From contig NZ_ASWO01000005.1 in NCBI RefSeq assembly GCF_000407605.1, positions 666,001-730,000 of the forward strand: DNA of 64,000 nt. The letters are read 5' to 3'. This DNA comes from Enterococcus sulfureus ATCC 49903 (lineage in GTDB: Bacteria; Bacillota; Bacilli; Lactobacillales; Enterococcaceae). Positions 8,113 to 17,921 of this stretch are shown here, in pieces; positions within the stretch are counted from its first letter, which is position 1, and each line of letters starts with the position of its first letter. Made by a program: the position numbers and the translations under genes. The notes beneath the pieces were generated by a model that made no database searches, had not been told where the DNA came from, and worked only from the letters and a program-made list of their open reading frames with translations.

Positions 8113-9888
8113 GACTTCTGCACTTTGTAGAGCATACATGTCGGCATAAAGCCCCATTTGCTCGATCAATTGTTCATGTGTCCCACGTTCTACGATTTTC
8201 CCGTGATCTAACACTAAAATCAAATCAGCATCTTTAATGGTCGACAAGCGATGAGCGATGGCGATCGTCGTTCGACCACGGCGCATATTTTGTAAGCCTT
8301 CTTGAATGAATCCTTCTGTTTCGGTATCGATATTAGCGGTTGCTTCATCTAAAATCAAAATTTTCGGTTGCGTAACGATCGTTCGCGCAAATGAAATCAA
8401 TTGGCGTTGCCCGCTAGAATATCCCGCACCACGTTCGATTACTTTAGCCTGATACCCGCCAGGTAATTTTTGAATAAACGTGTCCGCTTGTACAAATCGA
8501 GCGGCTTCTTCGACTTCAAATTGTGTGATTTTTGGATTCATCAGACGAATATTGTCACTGATATCTCCATAAAATAAGAAGGCATCTTGTAGTACTAATC
8601 CTAATTTTTCACGCAACTCCGTTAACGAAAATTCGCGAATATCACGATCATCGATTAAGACTTGTCCTTCACCAAATTCATAAAAACGCATCAATACATT
8701 GATAATCGAACTTTTTCCACTACCCGTATGCCCGACCAAGGCTACCGTTTGTCCTGGATAGGCAATAAACGAGATATCTTTTAATACCGGATGTTGCCCA
8801 TCATAAGAAAACGTCACATGACGAAATTCGATTTTCCCTTGGGTCACAGTAGCGTCGGCTTTTGCATAAGGTTGTGGCGTTGCTTCTTCATGGTCTAATA
8901 TCGCTAAGATCCGGCTACTGGCTACGATTCCATCTGTAAAAACACTTAATGAATCCATCATTTGAGTCATCGGATTAAAAAAGCTCGATACGTACGTTGT
9001 AAAAGCATAGATCAAGCCAACTTCGATCGGAGACTGCATCGCGTCGATCCCAAATAAACTCAACGAAACTGCTACTGCTAGAGCATATAATAAATTAATA
9101 ATTGGGGCCAAAAGCAAAGAATTTGTACGAATCATCGCAAAACGTGTAGCCAAATAATCATTATTTGTCGCTTCAAATTCACGATTCAAACGCTCTTCTT
9201 GCCGAAACTGTTGGATAATACTCATTCCCGAGATCGATTCGTTCAACTTGGTATTTAACTGGCTCAAACGTTCACGCATTTGACGATAGATTTTCGAGCT
9301 GTATTTTTGATAATACCAAATCACAAATAATAAGATCGGCAAAAACAATAAATTGATACAGGCAATTTTCGCATTGATTTGAAACATCGCGATAAATGAC
9401 GACACGACAGCAAACACACCCGTAATAACAGTTAAAAAGACATACCAAAATTCATTAAGCGACTCGGTATCGTTGGATACTCGGGATACGATCGATCCAG
9501 CCGGTGTTTGATCAAAGTAGCGCATACCAAGTGTGTGTAACTTTTTAAATAGCACTAAACGTACATGTTGTAACGTTTTGAGCGAGGCCATCGAATACAA
9601 ATAACTTTGGAAAAACCAAATGACGGCTTTCAACAGTGTCCCAATCAGATACAACAAACCAAAAAAGAGAATGATTTGTGTTGTAGCGGATTTAGTCGTC
9701 AAATAATTATCGATCAAATATTGTAATACTTTTGGCATCAAGATATTTACGATCGCTAAAGCTAAAGAAAATCCAATCGCAATTAGATACGTCTTGCGAT
9801 AGGCTTTGGTAAATTTGAGCATTCGTTTAATGATTACGAGTTGTTCTTTCAAAGGCAAGGATTTGGACCATTCTGACTGTTTTTCCAT
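8110..9888 (-). CDS. Heterodimeric ABC exporter subunit, canonical-Walker-B half
   Basis: A 592-residue half transporter with six N-terminal membrane helices and a C-terminal ATPase domain: Walker A GHTGSGKS, Walker B LILDEAT with the catalytic Glu, and an unusual signature YSSGQ instead of LSGGQ. Its partner has the opposite deviation, the pattern of asymmetric drug exporters such as LmrCD, EfrCD or YheIH. Its ATG overlaps the stop of the partner gene as TAATG, implying coupled translation. The substrate is unknown; multidrug export is inferred from the family. Confidence 0.9.
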   Translation of the reverse strand: MEKQSEWSKSLPLKEQLVIIKRMLKFTKAYRKTYLIAIGFSLALAIVNILMPKVLQYLIDNYLTTKSATTQIILFFGLLYLIGTLLKAVIWFFQSYLYSMASLKTLQHVRLVLFKKLHTLGMRYFDQTPAGSIVSRVSNDTESLNEFWYVFLTVITGVFAVVSSFIAMFQINAKIACINLLFLPILLFVIWYYQKYSSKIYRQMRERLSQLNTKLNESISGMSIIQQFRQEERLNREFEATNNDYLATRFAMIRTNSLLLAPIINLLYALAVAVSLSLFGIDAMQSPIEVGLIYAFTTYVSSFFNPMTQMMDSLSVFTDGIVASSRILAILDHEEATPQPYAKADATVTQGKIEFRHVTFSYDGQHPVLKDISFIAYPGQTVALVGHTGSGKSSIINVLMRFYEFGEGQVLIDDRDIREFSLTELREKLGLVLQDAFLFYGDISDNIRLMNPKITQFEVEEAARFVQADTFIQKLPGGYQAKVIERGAGYSSGQRQLISFARTIVTQPKILILDEATANIDTETEGFIQEGLQNMRRGRTTIAIAHRLSTIKDADLILVLDHGKIVERGTHEQLIEQMGLYADMYALQSAEV

Positions 9889-11639
9889 TAGGCTTCTCCT
9901 CCTTCAATTTTTGCTTCGAGTTGTTGTTTTTCCCACATCTTACGGTACCACCCATCATACGCCAACAACTCGTGATGTGTCCCACGTTCAGTAATCTTCC
10001 CTTCATCAAGGACTACGATCTCATCTGCATGCATCACGCTACTTAAACGATGCGCAGCGATAATCGTCGTTTGTCGATGGTGTGCTGTGCGTAGTTGAGT
10101 TAAGATTTTTTCTTCGGTTTTTGCATCCACTGCCGATAAAGCATCATCTAAAATCAACAGTTCCGGTCGAACGACTAAAGCCCGAGCAATCGACAACCGT
10201 TGCTTTTGACCACCAGATAAGGACACCCCTCGTTCGCCGACCATCGTGTCATAGCCTTCTGGTAATTGCAAGATATCTTCATGAATCGCCGCTATTTTCG
10301 CTGCTTGATAGACTTGTTCTTTGGGTAAAGTCGGGTTAGCAAAGCGAATATTGTCTAAAATCGTCATTGAAAACAAGAAATGATCTTGCGGGACATACCC
10401 AATCGATTGCAACAACGCATCTAAGGTATATTGACTCAATCCATGTTGGCCAAATAAAATCTTGCCATCAAAATGATCGTATTCACGCAATAATAATTTC
10501 AACAGTGTCGTTTTTCCCGCTCCGGTCTTTCCAACTAGTCCTAACGTCTGGCCTTCTTTTAGGGTAATTTGAATCTCTTGTAGCGCAATGGCTTTTTGTT
10601 TAGGGTAATGAAATTCATTGATCGCAATCGTCAAATCTCCATGAGCCTTCGTTTTGATCCCATGTTTTTCTTCGATAATATGCGTTTGATGCGCAAGGAG
10701 CGCTTCGATGCGATCATAACTGGCATTTCCGCGTTCGATCACATTAAACAAGCGTCCGATCGCAAACATTGGCCACACCAACATCCCGATATAACTCACA
10801 AACGAAACCAATTGTCCAATTGTAATGGTTCCATTCATGACATAGCGACCTCCAATAATGATCGTCAAGACATAAGAAAGTCCAATGATCAAAGTAATGG
10901 CCGGATCAAATAACGCATCTAAACGATTGACCCGTTGATTTTTAACAATCGCGTGTTCGATCTTCGTTTCAAAGTCAGCGATATCTTCTTGTTCTTGACC
11001 AAATGTTTTGATGACTTTCATTCCGGTGATACTTTCTTGGGCTTTATCATTGATAGTTGAAAAAGCAGCTTGGGATTCACGAAACGCTGCGTGAATTTTT
11101 GACCCTAAAACCCGAGATGTTACGGCTAGTAAGGGTAATGGGATCATCGCTAAAATCGTCAAACGCCAATCTACAAATAATACCATGGCGACGATTGTCG
11201 AAATCCCGGTGATCAACGAATCAGCAAAGGTTAAGATTCCTGCTCCAGCAACGTTTTGAACCGCACTCACATCATTTGTCGCATGCGCCATTAGATCTCC
11301 GGTACGATGTTGTTGGTAAAATTCATGATCCATTTTCGTAAAGTGACGAAACAGGCGCTCGCGTAAGCTTCGTTCTAAACGCGCAGCACTTCCCCAAATA
11401 TTTGTCCGCCAAATAAAACGGAAAACATATTGTAAAATCGCCGCAATCACTAAAATACTGATCCACATCACTAAACGTGAACGCGTCAACACACGCCCAT
11501 CGATTTCATCGATGATCACACCAATAATTTTAGGCGGGATCAATTGGACGATCGCCACTACGATCAAGGCGATAATGCCAATGATATAGTGTTTTCTTTC
11601 GGCTTTAAAAAACCACCCTAACTTTTTAAATATCGACAC
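9888..11639 (-). CDS. Heterodimeric ABC exporter subunit, degenerate-Walker-B half
   Basis: A 583-residue half transporter with an N-terminal membrane domain and an ATPase domain: Walker A GKTGAGKT, canonical signature SLSGGQ, but Walker B LLILDDAL, where Asp replaces the catalytic Glu. With the partner it should form one active and one degenerate ATP site, as in TM287/288 and LmrCD. First gene of the two-gene operon, downstream of the yneF terminator. Related to YheI/LmrC/EfrC-type proteins; the exact orthologue is not clear from sequence alone. Confidence 0.9.
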   Translation of the reverse strand: MSIFKKLGWFFKAERKHYIIGIIALIVVAIVQLIPPKIIGVIIDEIDGRVLTRSRLVMWISILVIAAILQYVFRFIWRTNIWGSAARLERSLRERLFRHFTKMDHEFYQQHRTGDLMAHATNDVSAVQNVAGAGILTFADSLITGISTIVAMVLFVDWRLTILAMIPLPLLAVTSRVLGSKIHAAFRESQAAFSTINDKAQESITGMKVIKTFGQEQEDIADFETKIEHAIVKNQRVNRLDALFDPAITLIIGLSYVLTIIIGGRYVMNGTITIGQLVSFVSYIGMLVWPMFAIGRLFNVIERGNASYDRIEALLAHQTHIIEEKHGIKTKAHGDLTIAINEFHYPKQKAIALQEIQITLKEGQTLGLVGKTGAGKTTLLKLLLREYDHFDGKILFGQHGLSQYTLDALLQSIGYVPQDHFLFSMTILDNIRFANPTLPKEQVYQAAKIAAIHEDILQLPEGYDTMVGERGVSLSGGQKQRLSIARALVVRPELLILDDALSAVDAKTEEKILTQLRTAHHRQTTIIAAHRLSSVMHADEIVVLDEGKITERGTHHELLAYDGWYRKMWEKQQLEAKIEGGEA

Positions 11640-11663
11640 CTTGCTTCACTCCTTTTAGCGTCA

Positions 11664-11695
11664 GAAAAACGCGAACTAAAATATCAGCTCGCGTT
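11664..11695 (-). terminator. Terminator of yneF
   Basis: AACGCGA, a 14-base loop, TCGCGTT and T run on the minus strand, between yneF and the ABC exporter genes. Confidence 0.7.
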
Positions 11696-11703
11696 CAAAT
11701 CAA

Positions 11704-11910
11704 TTATTTTTGATTTTTCATTTGTTGCATCATTTGACGAATTTTTTTCTCAGATGGTTTTTGCCCCATCGACATCATCATTGAACGTAACATATCCTCG
11801 TTGATTGGAGGATTTTTTTTCAAGTAATCTTGCATATATTTACGCGCTAAGAAAAAGCCACCTACAGCTCCTAAAGCCAATGCAACAATTGCCACTAATA
11901 CGTACCACAT
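11704..11910 (-). CDS. yneF: UPF0154 small membrane protein (YneF)
   Basis: A 68-residue protein with one N-terminal membrane helix (residues about 3-22, ending FFLARKYM) and a charged Met-rich tail containing [13 protein letters not shown] and GQKPSEKK. These fit the conserved YneF/UPF0154 family of Firmicutes, whose function is not established. It stands between nfo and the ABC exporter and has its own terminator. An AGGAGTG-type site precedes the ATG. Confidence 0.9.
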   Translation of the reverse strand: MWYVLVAIVALALGAVGGFFLARKYMQDYLKKNPPINEDMLRSMMMSMGQKPSEKKIRQMMQQMKNQK

Positions 11911-11993
11911 TTCGCAAACACTCCTTTCTTGAATGCACTCTCAATTTTCTATTTTACTAGAAAATAAAATAAAAACAATCCAAAAATCAAAAG

Positions 11994-12896
11994 TTAACCT
12001 TCTAAAATTTCCGCTTGGATCTTTTCGATCATCTGTGGATCAAATGTTTGCGTCCGAAACATCTCAATTTCGCGTTTATATGGTGCACGTTTTGTCTTTT
12101 TATCTTCCCCAACGTAAGGTGTTTCTAAAATTTTAGGTAACGTTAGTAATTGTGGATGATGAACGACGTGATTTAATGCCTCAAAGCCAATCGTTCCAAA
12201 TCCGATATTGGCATGACGGTCTTTATGAGACCCTTGTGGATTTTTTGAATCATTGACATGGAGGACCTTCAAGCGATCTAATCCAATAATATGATCAAAC
12301 TCGTTTAATACCCCATCGAAATCTTCACGAATATTGTAGCCAGCGTCATTCGTGTGACAGGTATCTAATGTAACCGATAATTTTTCATTCAAGGTAACTC
12401 CCTCAATGATTTGGGCTAATTCTTCAAATGTTCGTCCGATTTCGGTTCCTTTTCCAGCCATCGTCTCAAGTGCGATTTGTGGAATTTGATCTTTATCTAA
12501 GACTTCGTTCAACCCTTTGATGATTTGTTTGATTCCAGCATCTGCGCCTTCACCTACGTGTGCACCTGGATGTAAGGTGATTTGTGTAGCACCTAGCGCT
12601 TGAGCACGTCGAATTTCTTCACGTAAAAAATCAATTGCAAAGCCAAAATTTTGGGGTTTGATCGTATTGCCTAGGTTAATGATATAAGGTGCGTGGACAA
12701 CGATATCACCTAAGTCATGTGACTCCATAAAGGCTTTTCCGGCCTCAATATTTAATTCTTCAATTGGCTTACGGCGTGTATTTTGAGGTGCTCCAGTATA
12801 AATCATAAACGTTGTTGCATCATAACTTGCTGCTTCTTTTGCTGAAGCGAGCAACATGTCTTTTCCACTCATGGAAACGTGTGATCCAATTCTCAT
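11994..12896 (-). CDS. nfo: Endonuclease IV (AP endonuclease)
   Basis: A 300-residue TIM-barrel nuclease that cleaves DNA at abasic sites in base-excision repair. It starts with IGSHVSMSG and carries the three family signatures: [21 protein letters not shown] and [11 protein letters not shown], followed by [16 protein letters not shown], which supply the zinc ligands. Length is normal. It lies downstream of tyrS but behind a terminator. Confidence 0.95.
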   Translation of the reverse strand: MRIGSHVSMSGKDMLLASAKEAASYDATTFMIYTGAPQNTRRKPIEELNIEAGKAFMESHDLGDIVVHAPYIINLGNTIKPQNFGFAIDFLREEIRRAQALGATQITLHPGAHVGEGADAGIKQIIKGLNEVLDKDQIPQIALETMAGKGTEIGRTFEELAQIIEGVTLNEKLSVTLDTCHTNDAGYNIREDFDGVLNEFDHIIGLDRLKVLHVNDSKNPQGSHKDRHANIGFGTIGFEALNHVVHHPQLLTLPKILETPYVGEDKKTKRAPYKREIEMFRTQTFDPQMIEKIQAEILEG

Positions 12897-12912
12897 AATC
12901 TGCTCCCTTCGT

Positions 12913-12945
12913 AAAAAAAGGTGCGCTATTTAGCGCACACTTTTT
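12913..12945 (-). terminator. Terminator of tyrS
   Basis: GTGCGCTA/TAGCGCAC stem followed by seven T on the minus strand, overlapping the tyrS stop region. Confidence 0.85.
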
Positions 12946-14206
12946 AAAATGTTAATAAGAAATATTTTTTCTTTCCACGACGAATCACCACAAATTGGTC
13001 GGCTAATTTATCGTCTGATGTAATCGTATATTCTAGTTCCTGAACACGATCTCCATTGACATAAATCGCACCATTTTGTAAATCTTCACGTGCTTGACGT
13101 TTTGAAGAAGCAATGTTAGCTGCAATCAGTAACTCTAATAATTGTTCAGAGTCTTCTGCTTTCACTTGGTAAGTCGGTACATCTTTAAACCCTTGCGTGA
13201 TTTCCTCACCTGTCAATTGTTTGATTTCACCATTAAACAACGCATTAGAGATACGTACGGCTTGTTCGTAACGTTCTTTTCCATGAACAAGTGTCGTCAC
13301 TTCTTTAGCCAAAGCTTTTTGTGCAACCCGTGTTTCTGGTGCAGCAAGAAATTCTTGTTCGATCGCAGCGATTTCTTCTAATGATAAAAACGTGAAGTAT
13401 TTTAAGAATTTGATGACATCACGATCATCTGTATTGATCCAAAATTGGTAAAATTCATAAGGCGTTGTTTTTTCAGCATCTAACCAAACCGCATTGCCTT
13501 CTGTTTTCCCAAATTTTGTTCCATCGGCTTTCGTGATCAATGGCATAGTTAGTCCAAATCCTTGGACTTCTTTTTCACGACGTAATAATTCGATTCCTGA
13601 TGTGATATTTCCCCATTGATCGCTACCACCTAGTTGCAATAGACAACCATGTGTTTCATATAGTTTTAGAAAATCATATGCTTGCAACAATTGGTATGCA
13701 AATTCAGTATATGAAATACCGCTTTCGATACGACGTTTTACACTTTCTTTACTCATCATGTAATTGATCGTGAAGTTTTTACCGACATCACGTAAAAAAT
13801 CGATCATTGAAATTTCGCCTAGCCAATCATAGTTATTGGCAATGATCGCAGGAGTAGTCTCACTCTCAAAATCAATAAAGCGTGACAGTTGGTTTTTGAT
13901 TTGATCCGACCATTGTTGAACAATATCTAATGTGTTTAATTGGCGTTCTTGATCCTTAAATGAAGGATCACCAATCATACCGGTACCGCCACCAACTAAT
14001 GCAATCGGCACATGTCCATTTTGTTGAAAACGACGAAGCATCAATACTGGTAGTAGATGTCCAATATGTAAGCTATCGGCTGTAGGATCAAATCCAACAT
14101 ATAATTTTACGGATTCCTCATTAAGTTGTTTTTCTAACGCAGCTTCATCGGTAGTTTGAAATACCAAGCCACGGTCTTTTAGTTCTTGAAAAAAGTCAGA
14201 ACTCAT
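12944..14206 (-). CDS. tyrS: Tyrosyl-tRNA synthetase
   Basis: A 420-residue class I synthetase of the bacterial TyrRS type. The HIGH motif appears in SLHIGHLLP, the KMSKS-type loop as KFGKT, and the C-terminal S4-like RNA-binding domain begins around residue 350 ([18 protein letters not shown]). The 150-base gap to the divergent pbp gene contains no T-box leader (no AGGGTGGNACCGCG). AGGGGGAAAAA precedes the ATG. Confidence 0.96.
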   Translation of the reverse strand: MSSDFFQELKDRGLVFQTTDEAALEKQLNEESVKLYVGFDPTADSLHIGHLLPVLMLRRFQQNGHVPIALVGGGTGMIGDPSFKDQERQLNTLDIVQQWSDQIKNQLSRFIDFESETTPAIIANNYDWLGEISMIDFLRDVGKNFTINYMMSKESVKRRIESGISYTEFAYQLLQAYDFLKLYETHGCLLQLGGSDQWGNITSGIELLRREKEVQGFGLTMPLITKADGTKFGKTEGNAVWLDAEKTTPYEFYQFWINTDDRDVIKFLKYFTFLSLEEIAAIEQEFLAAPETRVAQKALAKEVTTLVHGKERYEQAVRISNALFNGEIKQLTGEEITQGFKDVPTYQVKAEDSEQLLELLIAANIASSKRQAREDLQNGAIYVNGDRVQELEYTITSDDKLADQFVVIRRGKKKYFLLTF

Positions 14207-14374
14207 ATTTTTTCCCCCTTACGGCGTAGTCATTCTCCATATTAACTGATATTTTTAATAAAGAAAAGCATCTAATGCAAATTCTTCTCATTTTCTACTC
14301 AAACGTCCACCTATCCATCTAATTCATTTTTTGATATAATCATACAGAATAATATGAAAATTGAGGTGACCATT

Positions 14375-16708
14375 TTGGCACAAAAAAAAGTAACAAAGAA
14401 CACAAGAAAAACACCTCGTTCCTCTGGTGGCTTATTTTATTTTAATGTAACAATGCGCGTGATCCAATCCTTGATATTATTTGTACTTTGTATTGGAATA
14501 TTTGCAGCGTCACTTGGCCTTGGAATCGGTGTGGGTTATTTTGCCTTTTTAGTAGAAGACACAAAACTGCCTAGTAAAAGCACACTGCAACAAGAACTAG
14601 GAAACATCTCGCAAACCTCGACATTGACGTATGCAAATAATGACATCATCGCAACCGTTAACTCTGATTTACAACGGACGACTGTCAAATCTGATCAAAT
14701 TTCAGATTTACTAAAGAAAGCCATCGTTGCAACAGAAGATGAAAATTTTTATGAACACAATGGATTTGTTCCAAAAGCCGTGTTACGTGCATTAGTTTCC
14801 GAAGTAACTGGAATTGGGAGTAGCGGAGGCTCAACATTAACTCAGCAGTTAGTCAAACAACAAATGCTGACAAATGAAACGACCTTCAAGCGTAAAGCAA
14901 ATGAGATTATTTTATCTAGACAAGTCGATGATGTTTTTTCAAAAGATGAGATCGTCACGATGTATTTGAATGTTTCCCCATTTGGACGTAACAATAAAGG
15001 ACAAAATATTGCGGGTGTCCAAGAAGCTGCTGAAGGGATTTTTGGTGTTCAACCTAATGAATTAAATCTTGCACAAGCGGCATTTATTGCCGGACTTCCT
15101 CAAAGTCCAATCAGTTATAGTCCTTATAACGCTGATGGATCAATCAAAGAAGATGTCTCGCTTGGTCTGAAACGAAAAGACTTTGTCTTGTTTAGCATGT
15201 ATCGCACGAAAGCGATCACCAAGCAAGAATATGAAGATGAAAAAAATTATGACTTAGCAAAAGACTTTTTACCGCAAGCACAGGCCAATCAAAATGAACA
15301 AAGTTATCTGTATTATGCCGTCTTAGATCAAGCAAAAGAAGTGTTAGCACAAGAACTCGCGACACAAGCTAAAGTCAGCAAGCAAGATTATCAAAAAGAA
15401 AGTGTCAAGAACTCCTATGAAGAACTTGCAGAACAAAAAATGGCTTCAGGAGGCTATACAGTAAAATCGACGATCGATCCAGCAATCTATCAGGCGATGC
15501 AAGAAGCTGTAGCTGCAAATGGCTACTTACTAGATGATGACACTGGTGTAGAGACACAAGTTGGGAATATCTTAATGGACAATAAGACCGGTAAGATTTT
15601 AGGTTTTGTTGGTGGACGTGACTTTTCAACGAATCAATTTGACCATGCTTTCGTATCTAAACGTCAAGCAGCTTCGGCAATTAAACCTGCATTAGTCTAT
15701 GGACCGGCAATCGATCAAGGATTAATCGGTTCGGAGTCTCGAATATCCAATTATGAAACCAATTGGGGCGGTGAAGGTGATGATAGCGGAGATGCGGTGG
15801 TCAATGCAACACAAATCAATATGAACACTTTCCAAACGGTTCGTGATGCAATCTCTTGGTCAAATAATATTCCGGCTTATCAGACGTATCAAGCCGTTTT
15901 GGCAAATGCAAAAGACGATCGTTTTGTTTACGATCAATATCTATCAAAAATGGATTATCCCGATTTAGATCAATGGAGCTATAAATCAGCACCTTTAGGG
16001 GTAATGGATATTACTGTCTTAGAACAAACTGCTGGTTTCCAGACTTTAGCCAACGGTGGAGCCTATCAAAAAGGACATATGATCGATACGATCACTGATT
16101 CTACTGGTAAAGTAGTATATAAATACGATGAAAAACCAGTCCAAGTCTATTCTAAAGCAACTGCTTCCATTATGAACGATTTAATGCGTAGTGTTTTAGA
16201 TAGCAAGATCACTACTCCTTATAAGAGTGTTTTAGGTTCCGTAAATGGTACCCTAGCTTCAGCTGATTGGATCGGAAAAACCGGTACTACTAATGATTAT
16301 AAAGATTCATGGCTTATTGTCTCAACTCCTTCAATTACCTTAAGTAGTTGGACTGGTCATGACGATAGTACTCCTTCTGATTCCGGTGCTGGGAAACGCC
16401 AAGCAAATTATATGGCTTACTTAGCAAATGCGATCTATCAAGCAAACCCAGATGTCGTGGGTGTATCTGAGAAATTCACACTAGATAATAGTGTGAAAAA
16501 AGAAAAAGTCGCTACATTTACTGGTGAAAAATTAGTCAATAATGTGACGATCAATAATTATAAAGTGAGTGTTCCAAGAGACACTACGACTTCTTATTGG
16601 GCAAAAGATGGCGTGAAAGATAGTACGTTTAAATTTGGAATCGGTGGAACAGATGCTGATTATCTTAATTACTGGAGAACGATTGCCCCACGTATTCCAA
16701 GTAACTAA
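14375..16708 (+). CDS. Bifunctional penicillin-binding protein 1B
   Basis: A class A PBP of 777 residues: a short basic cytoplasmic tail, one membrane helix (about residues 25-50), a GT51 glycosyltransferase (EDENFYEHNGF, GGSTLTQQLVKQ) and a transpeptidase with SAIKP, SNN and KTGT motifs. It polymerises and cross-links peptidoglycan outside the membrane. I choose the TTG at 14375 because GAGGTG lies six bases upstream; the ATG at 14354 would place that site inside the gene. The position beside tyrS and ccpA matches enterococcal PBP1B (PbpZ). Confidence 0.92.
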   Translation: MAQKKVTKNTRKTPRSSGGLFYFNVTMRVIQSLILFVLCIGIFAASLGLGIGVGYFAFLVEDTKLPSKSTLQQELGNISQTSTLTYANNDIIATVNSDLQRTTVKSDQISDLLKKAIVATEDENFYEHNGFVPKAVLRALVSEVTGIGSSGGSTLTQQLVKQQMLTNETTFKRKANEIILSRQVDDVFSKDEIVTMYLNVSPFGRNNKGQNIAGVQEAAEGIFGVQPNELNLAQAAFIAGLPQSPISYSPYNADGSIKEDVSLGLKRKDFVLFSMYRTKAITKQEYEDEKNYDLAKDFLPQAQANQNEQSYLYYAVLDQAKEVLAQELATQAKVSKQDYQKESVKNSYEELAEQKMASGGYTVKSTIDPAIYQAMQEAVAANGYLLDDDTGVETQVGNILMDNKTGKILGFVGGRDFSTNQFDHAFVSKRQAASAIKPALVYGPAIDQGLIGSESRISNYETNWGGEGDDSGDAVVNATQINMNTFQTVRDAISWSNNIPAYQTYQAVLANAKDDRFVYDQYLSKMDYPDLDQWSYKSAPLGVMDITVLEQTAGFQTLANGGAYQKGHMIDTITDSTGKVVYKYDEKPVQVYSKATASIMNDLMRSVLDSKITTPYKSVLGSVNGTLASADWIGKTGTTNDYKDSWLIVSTPSITLSSWTGHDDSTPSDSGAGKRQANYMAYLANAIYQANPDVVGVSEKFTLDNSVKKEKVATFTGEKLVNNVTINNYKVSVPRDTTTSYWAKDGVKDSTFKFGIGGTDADYLNYWRTIAPRIPSN

Positions 16709-16740
16709 AAAAGATGTGCCAATTGGCACATCTTTTTTTT
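16707..16740. terminator. Bidirectional terminator between pbp1B and ccpA
   Basis: AAGATGTGCC/GGCACATCTT palindrome flanked by A and T runs, serving both converging genes. Confidence 0.85.
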
Positions 16741-17740
16741 ATTTAGAAGATCCTTTTTCTACGATATGATATGGTAGTGTAATGGTTTTTTCTTCTACTT
16801 CTTCTTTGTTCATTAATTTTGTTAATAGACGCATTGAAACTGCACCCAAGTCATATAAAGGTTGGCTGATACTTGTCAAACGTGGACGAGCAACTTCAGT
16901 CAACAATGAATTATTACTTGTGATAATCTCAAACTCTTCTGGCACGTTGATACCGCGATCTAATAATCCATCTAAGATCCCGATCGCAAGTTCATCATCC
17001 GTCACGTAAGCCGCCGTTGCTCCACTATTTAATAAACGATCGACTAAAGCTAAACCATCTTTAAAACTATAAGGTGTTTCAAAGATCAATCCTTCATTAT
17101 AAGCCAAATCCGCTTCTTTCAAAGCTTCTTTGTATCCTGTTAAACGATTGTGTCCATTAATTGGATCAATCAACGCACCACTGATAAATGCGATTTTTTC
17201 GTTGCCATTTTTTGCAAGTAAACTTACAGCATCTTTCGTTGCGGCTGTGTAATCGATATTTACACTTCCAACTTGTTCGTCTGGATCAATTGATCCTGCT
17301 AAAACTACGGGTGTTTTCGAACGTGAAAACTCTCCACGGATCTCATCTGTAATATGATGGCCCATAAAGATGATTCCATCGACTTGTTTAGCCAATAAGT
17401 TGTTTAGTACAGAAACTTCTTTCGCACTTTCACCATCTGAATTGGTTAAAATAATATTGTATTTATACATCGTTGCAACATCATCGATACCACGTGCTAG
17501 AGAAGAGAAAAACATATTGCTGACGTTAGGAATAATAACCCCAACGGTAGTCGTTTTCTTACTTGCAAGCCCTCTAGCAACTGCATTAGGACGGTAATCT
17601 AAACGATCGATTACCTCTAAAACTTTTTTTCGTGTAACAGGTTTTACATTTGGGTTTCCGTTTACTACACGAGAAACTGTGGCCATTGAAACATTTGCTT
17701 CGCGGGCTACATCATAAATCGTAATGGTTTGTTTTTCCAT
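16739..17740 (-). CDS. ccpA: Catabolite control protein A
   Basis: A 333-residue LacI-family regulator. The N-terminal helix-turn-helix (TIYDVAREANVSMATVSRVV) and hinge helix (PNAVARGLASKKT) are followed by a periplasmic-binding-protein-like core. CcpA acts with HPr-Ser46-P at cre sites to control carbon metabolism; HprK, the kinase that makes this cofactor, is encoded about 5 kb away. The divergent arrangement with pepQ is a classic feature of lactic acid bacteria. A candidate cre lies in the shared intergenic region. Confidence 0.96.
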   Translation of the reverse strand: MEKQTITIYDVAREANVSMATVSRVVNGNPNVKPVTRKKVLEVIDRLDYRPNAVARGLASKKTTTVGVIIPNVSNMFFSSLARGIDDVATMYKYNIILTNSDGESAKEVSVLNNLLAKQVDGIIFMGHHITDEIRGEFSRSKTPVVLAGSIDPDEQVGSVNIDYTAATKDAVSLLAKNGNEKIAFISGALIDPINGHNRLTGYKEALKEADLAYNEGLIFETPYSFKDGLALVDRLLNSGATAAYVTDDELAIGILDGLLDRGINVPEEFEIITSNNSLLTEVARPRLTSISQPLYDLGAVSMRLLTKLMNKEEVEEKTITLPYHIVEKGSSK

Positions 17741-17817
17741 GATAGTGCTCCGTTCTTATATTTTTTCAGAAAATCTTATTTACATTTCCTATTAAGAATA
17801 GCAAAAAAACAGACATT

Positions 17818-17832
17818 ATGCAACCGTTTTAT
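17818..17832. promoter_or_regulatory. Candidate cre (CcpA operator)
   Basis: ATGCAACCGTTTTAT matches the degenerate consensus WTGNAANCGNWNNCA except at the last two positions. It lies between divergent ccpA and pepQ, where autoregulation by CcpA is known in related species. Confidence 0.5.
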
Positions 17833-17921
17833 TACGACTTTCATGAAATTTACTTTCTAGCCACCATCTAAAATCAATGCTAAAATAAGATGACTCGATA
17901 TAGAAAGAAGGCTCATTTTAT

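Noticed and set aside
9827..10913. Antisense frames of 60-105 codons opposite the ABC exporter genes
   Set aside because: They have no ribosome sites and mirror conserved transporter codons.
14207..14353. Possible T-box leader before tyrS
   Set aside because: The gap is only about 150 bases and has neither the T-box AGGGTGGNACCGCG element nor a leader terminator.
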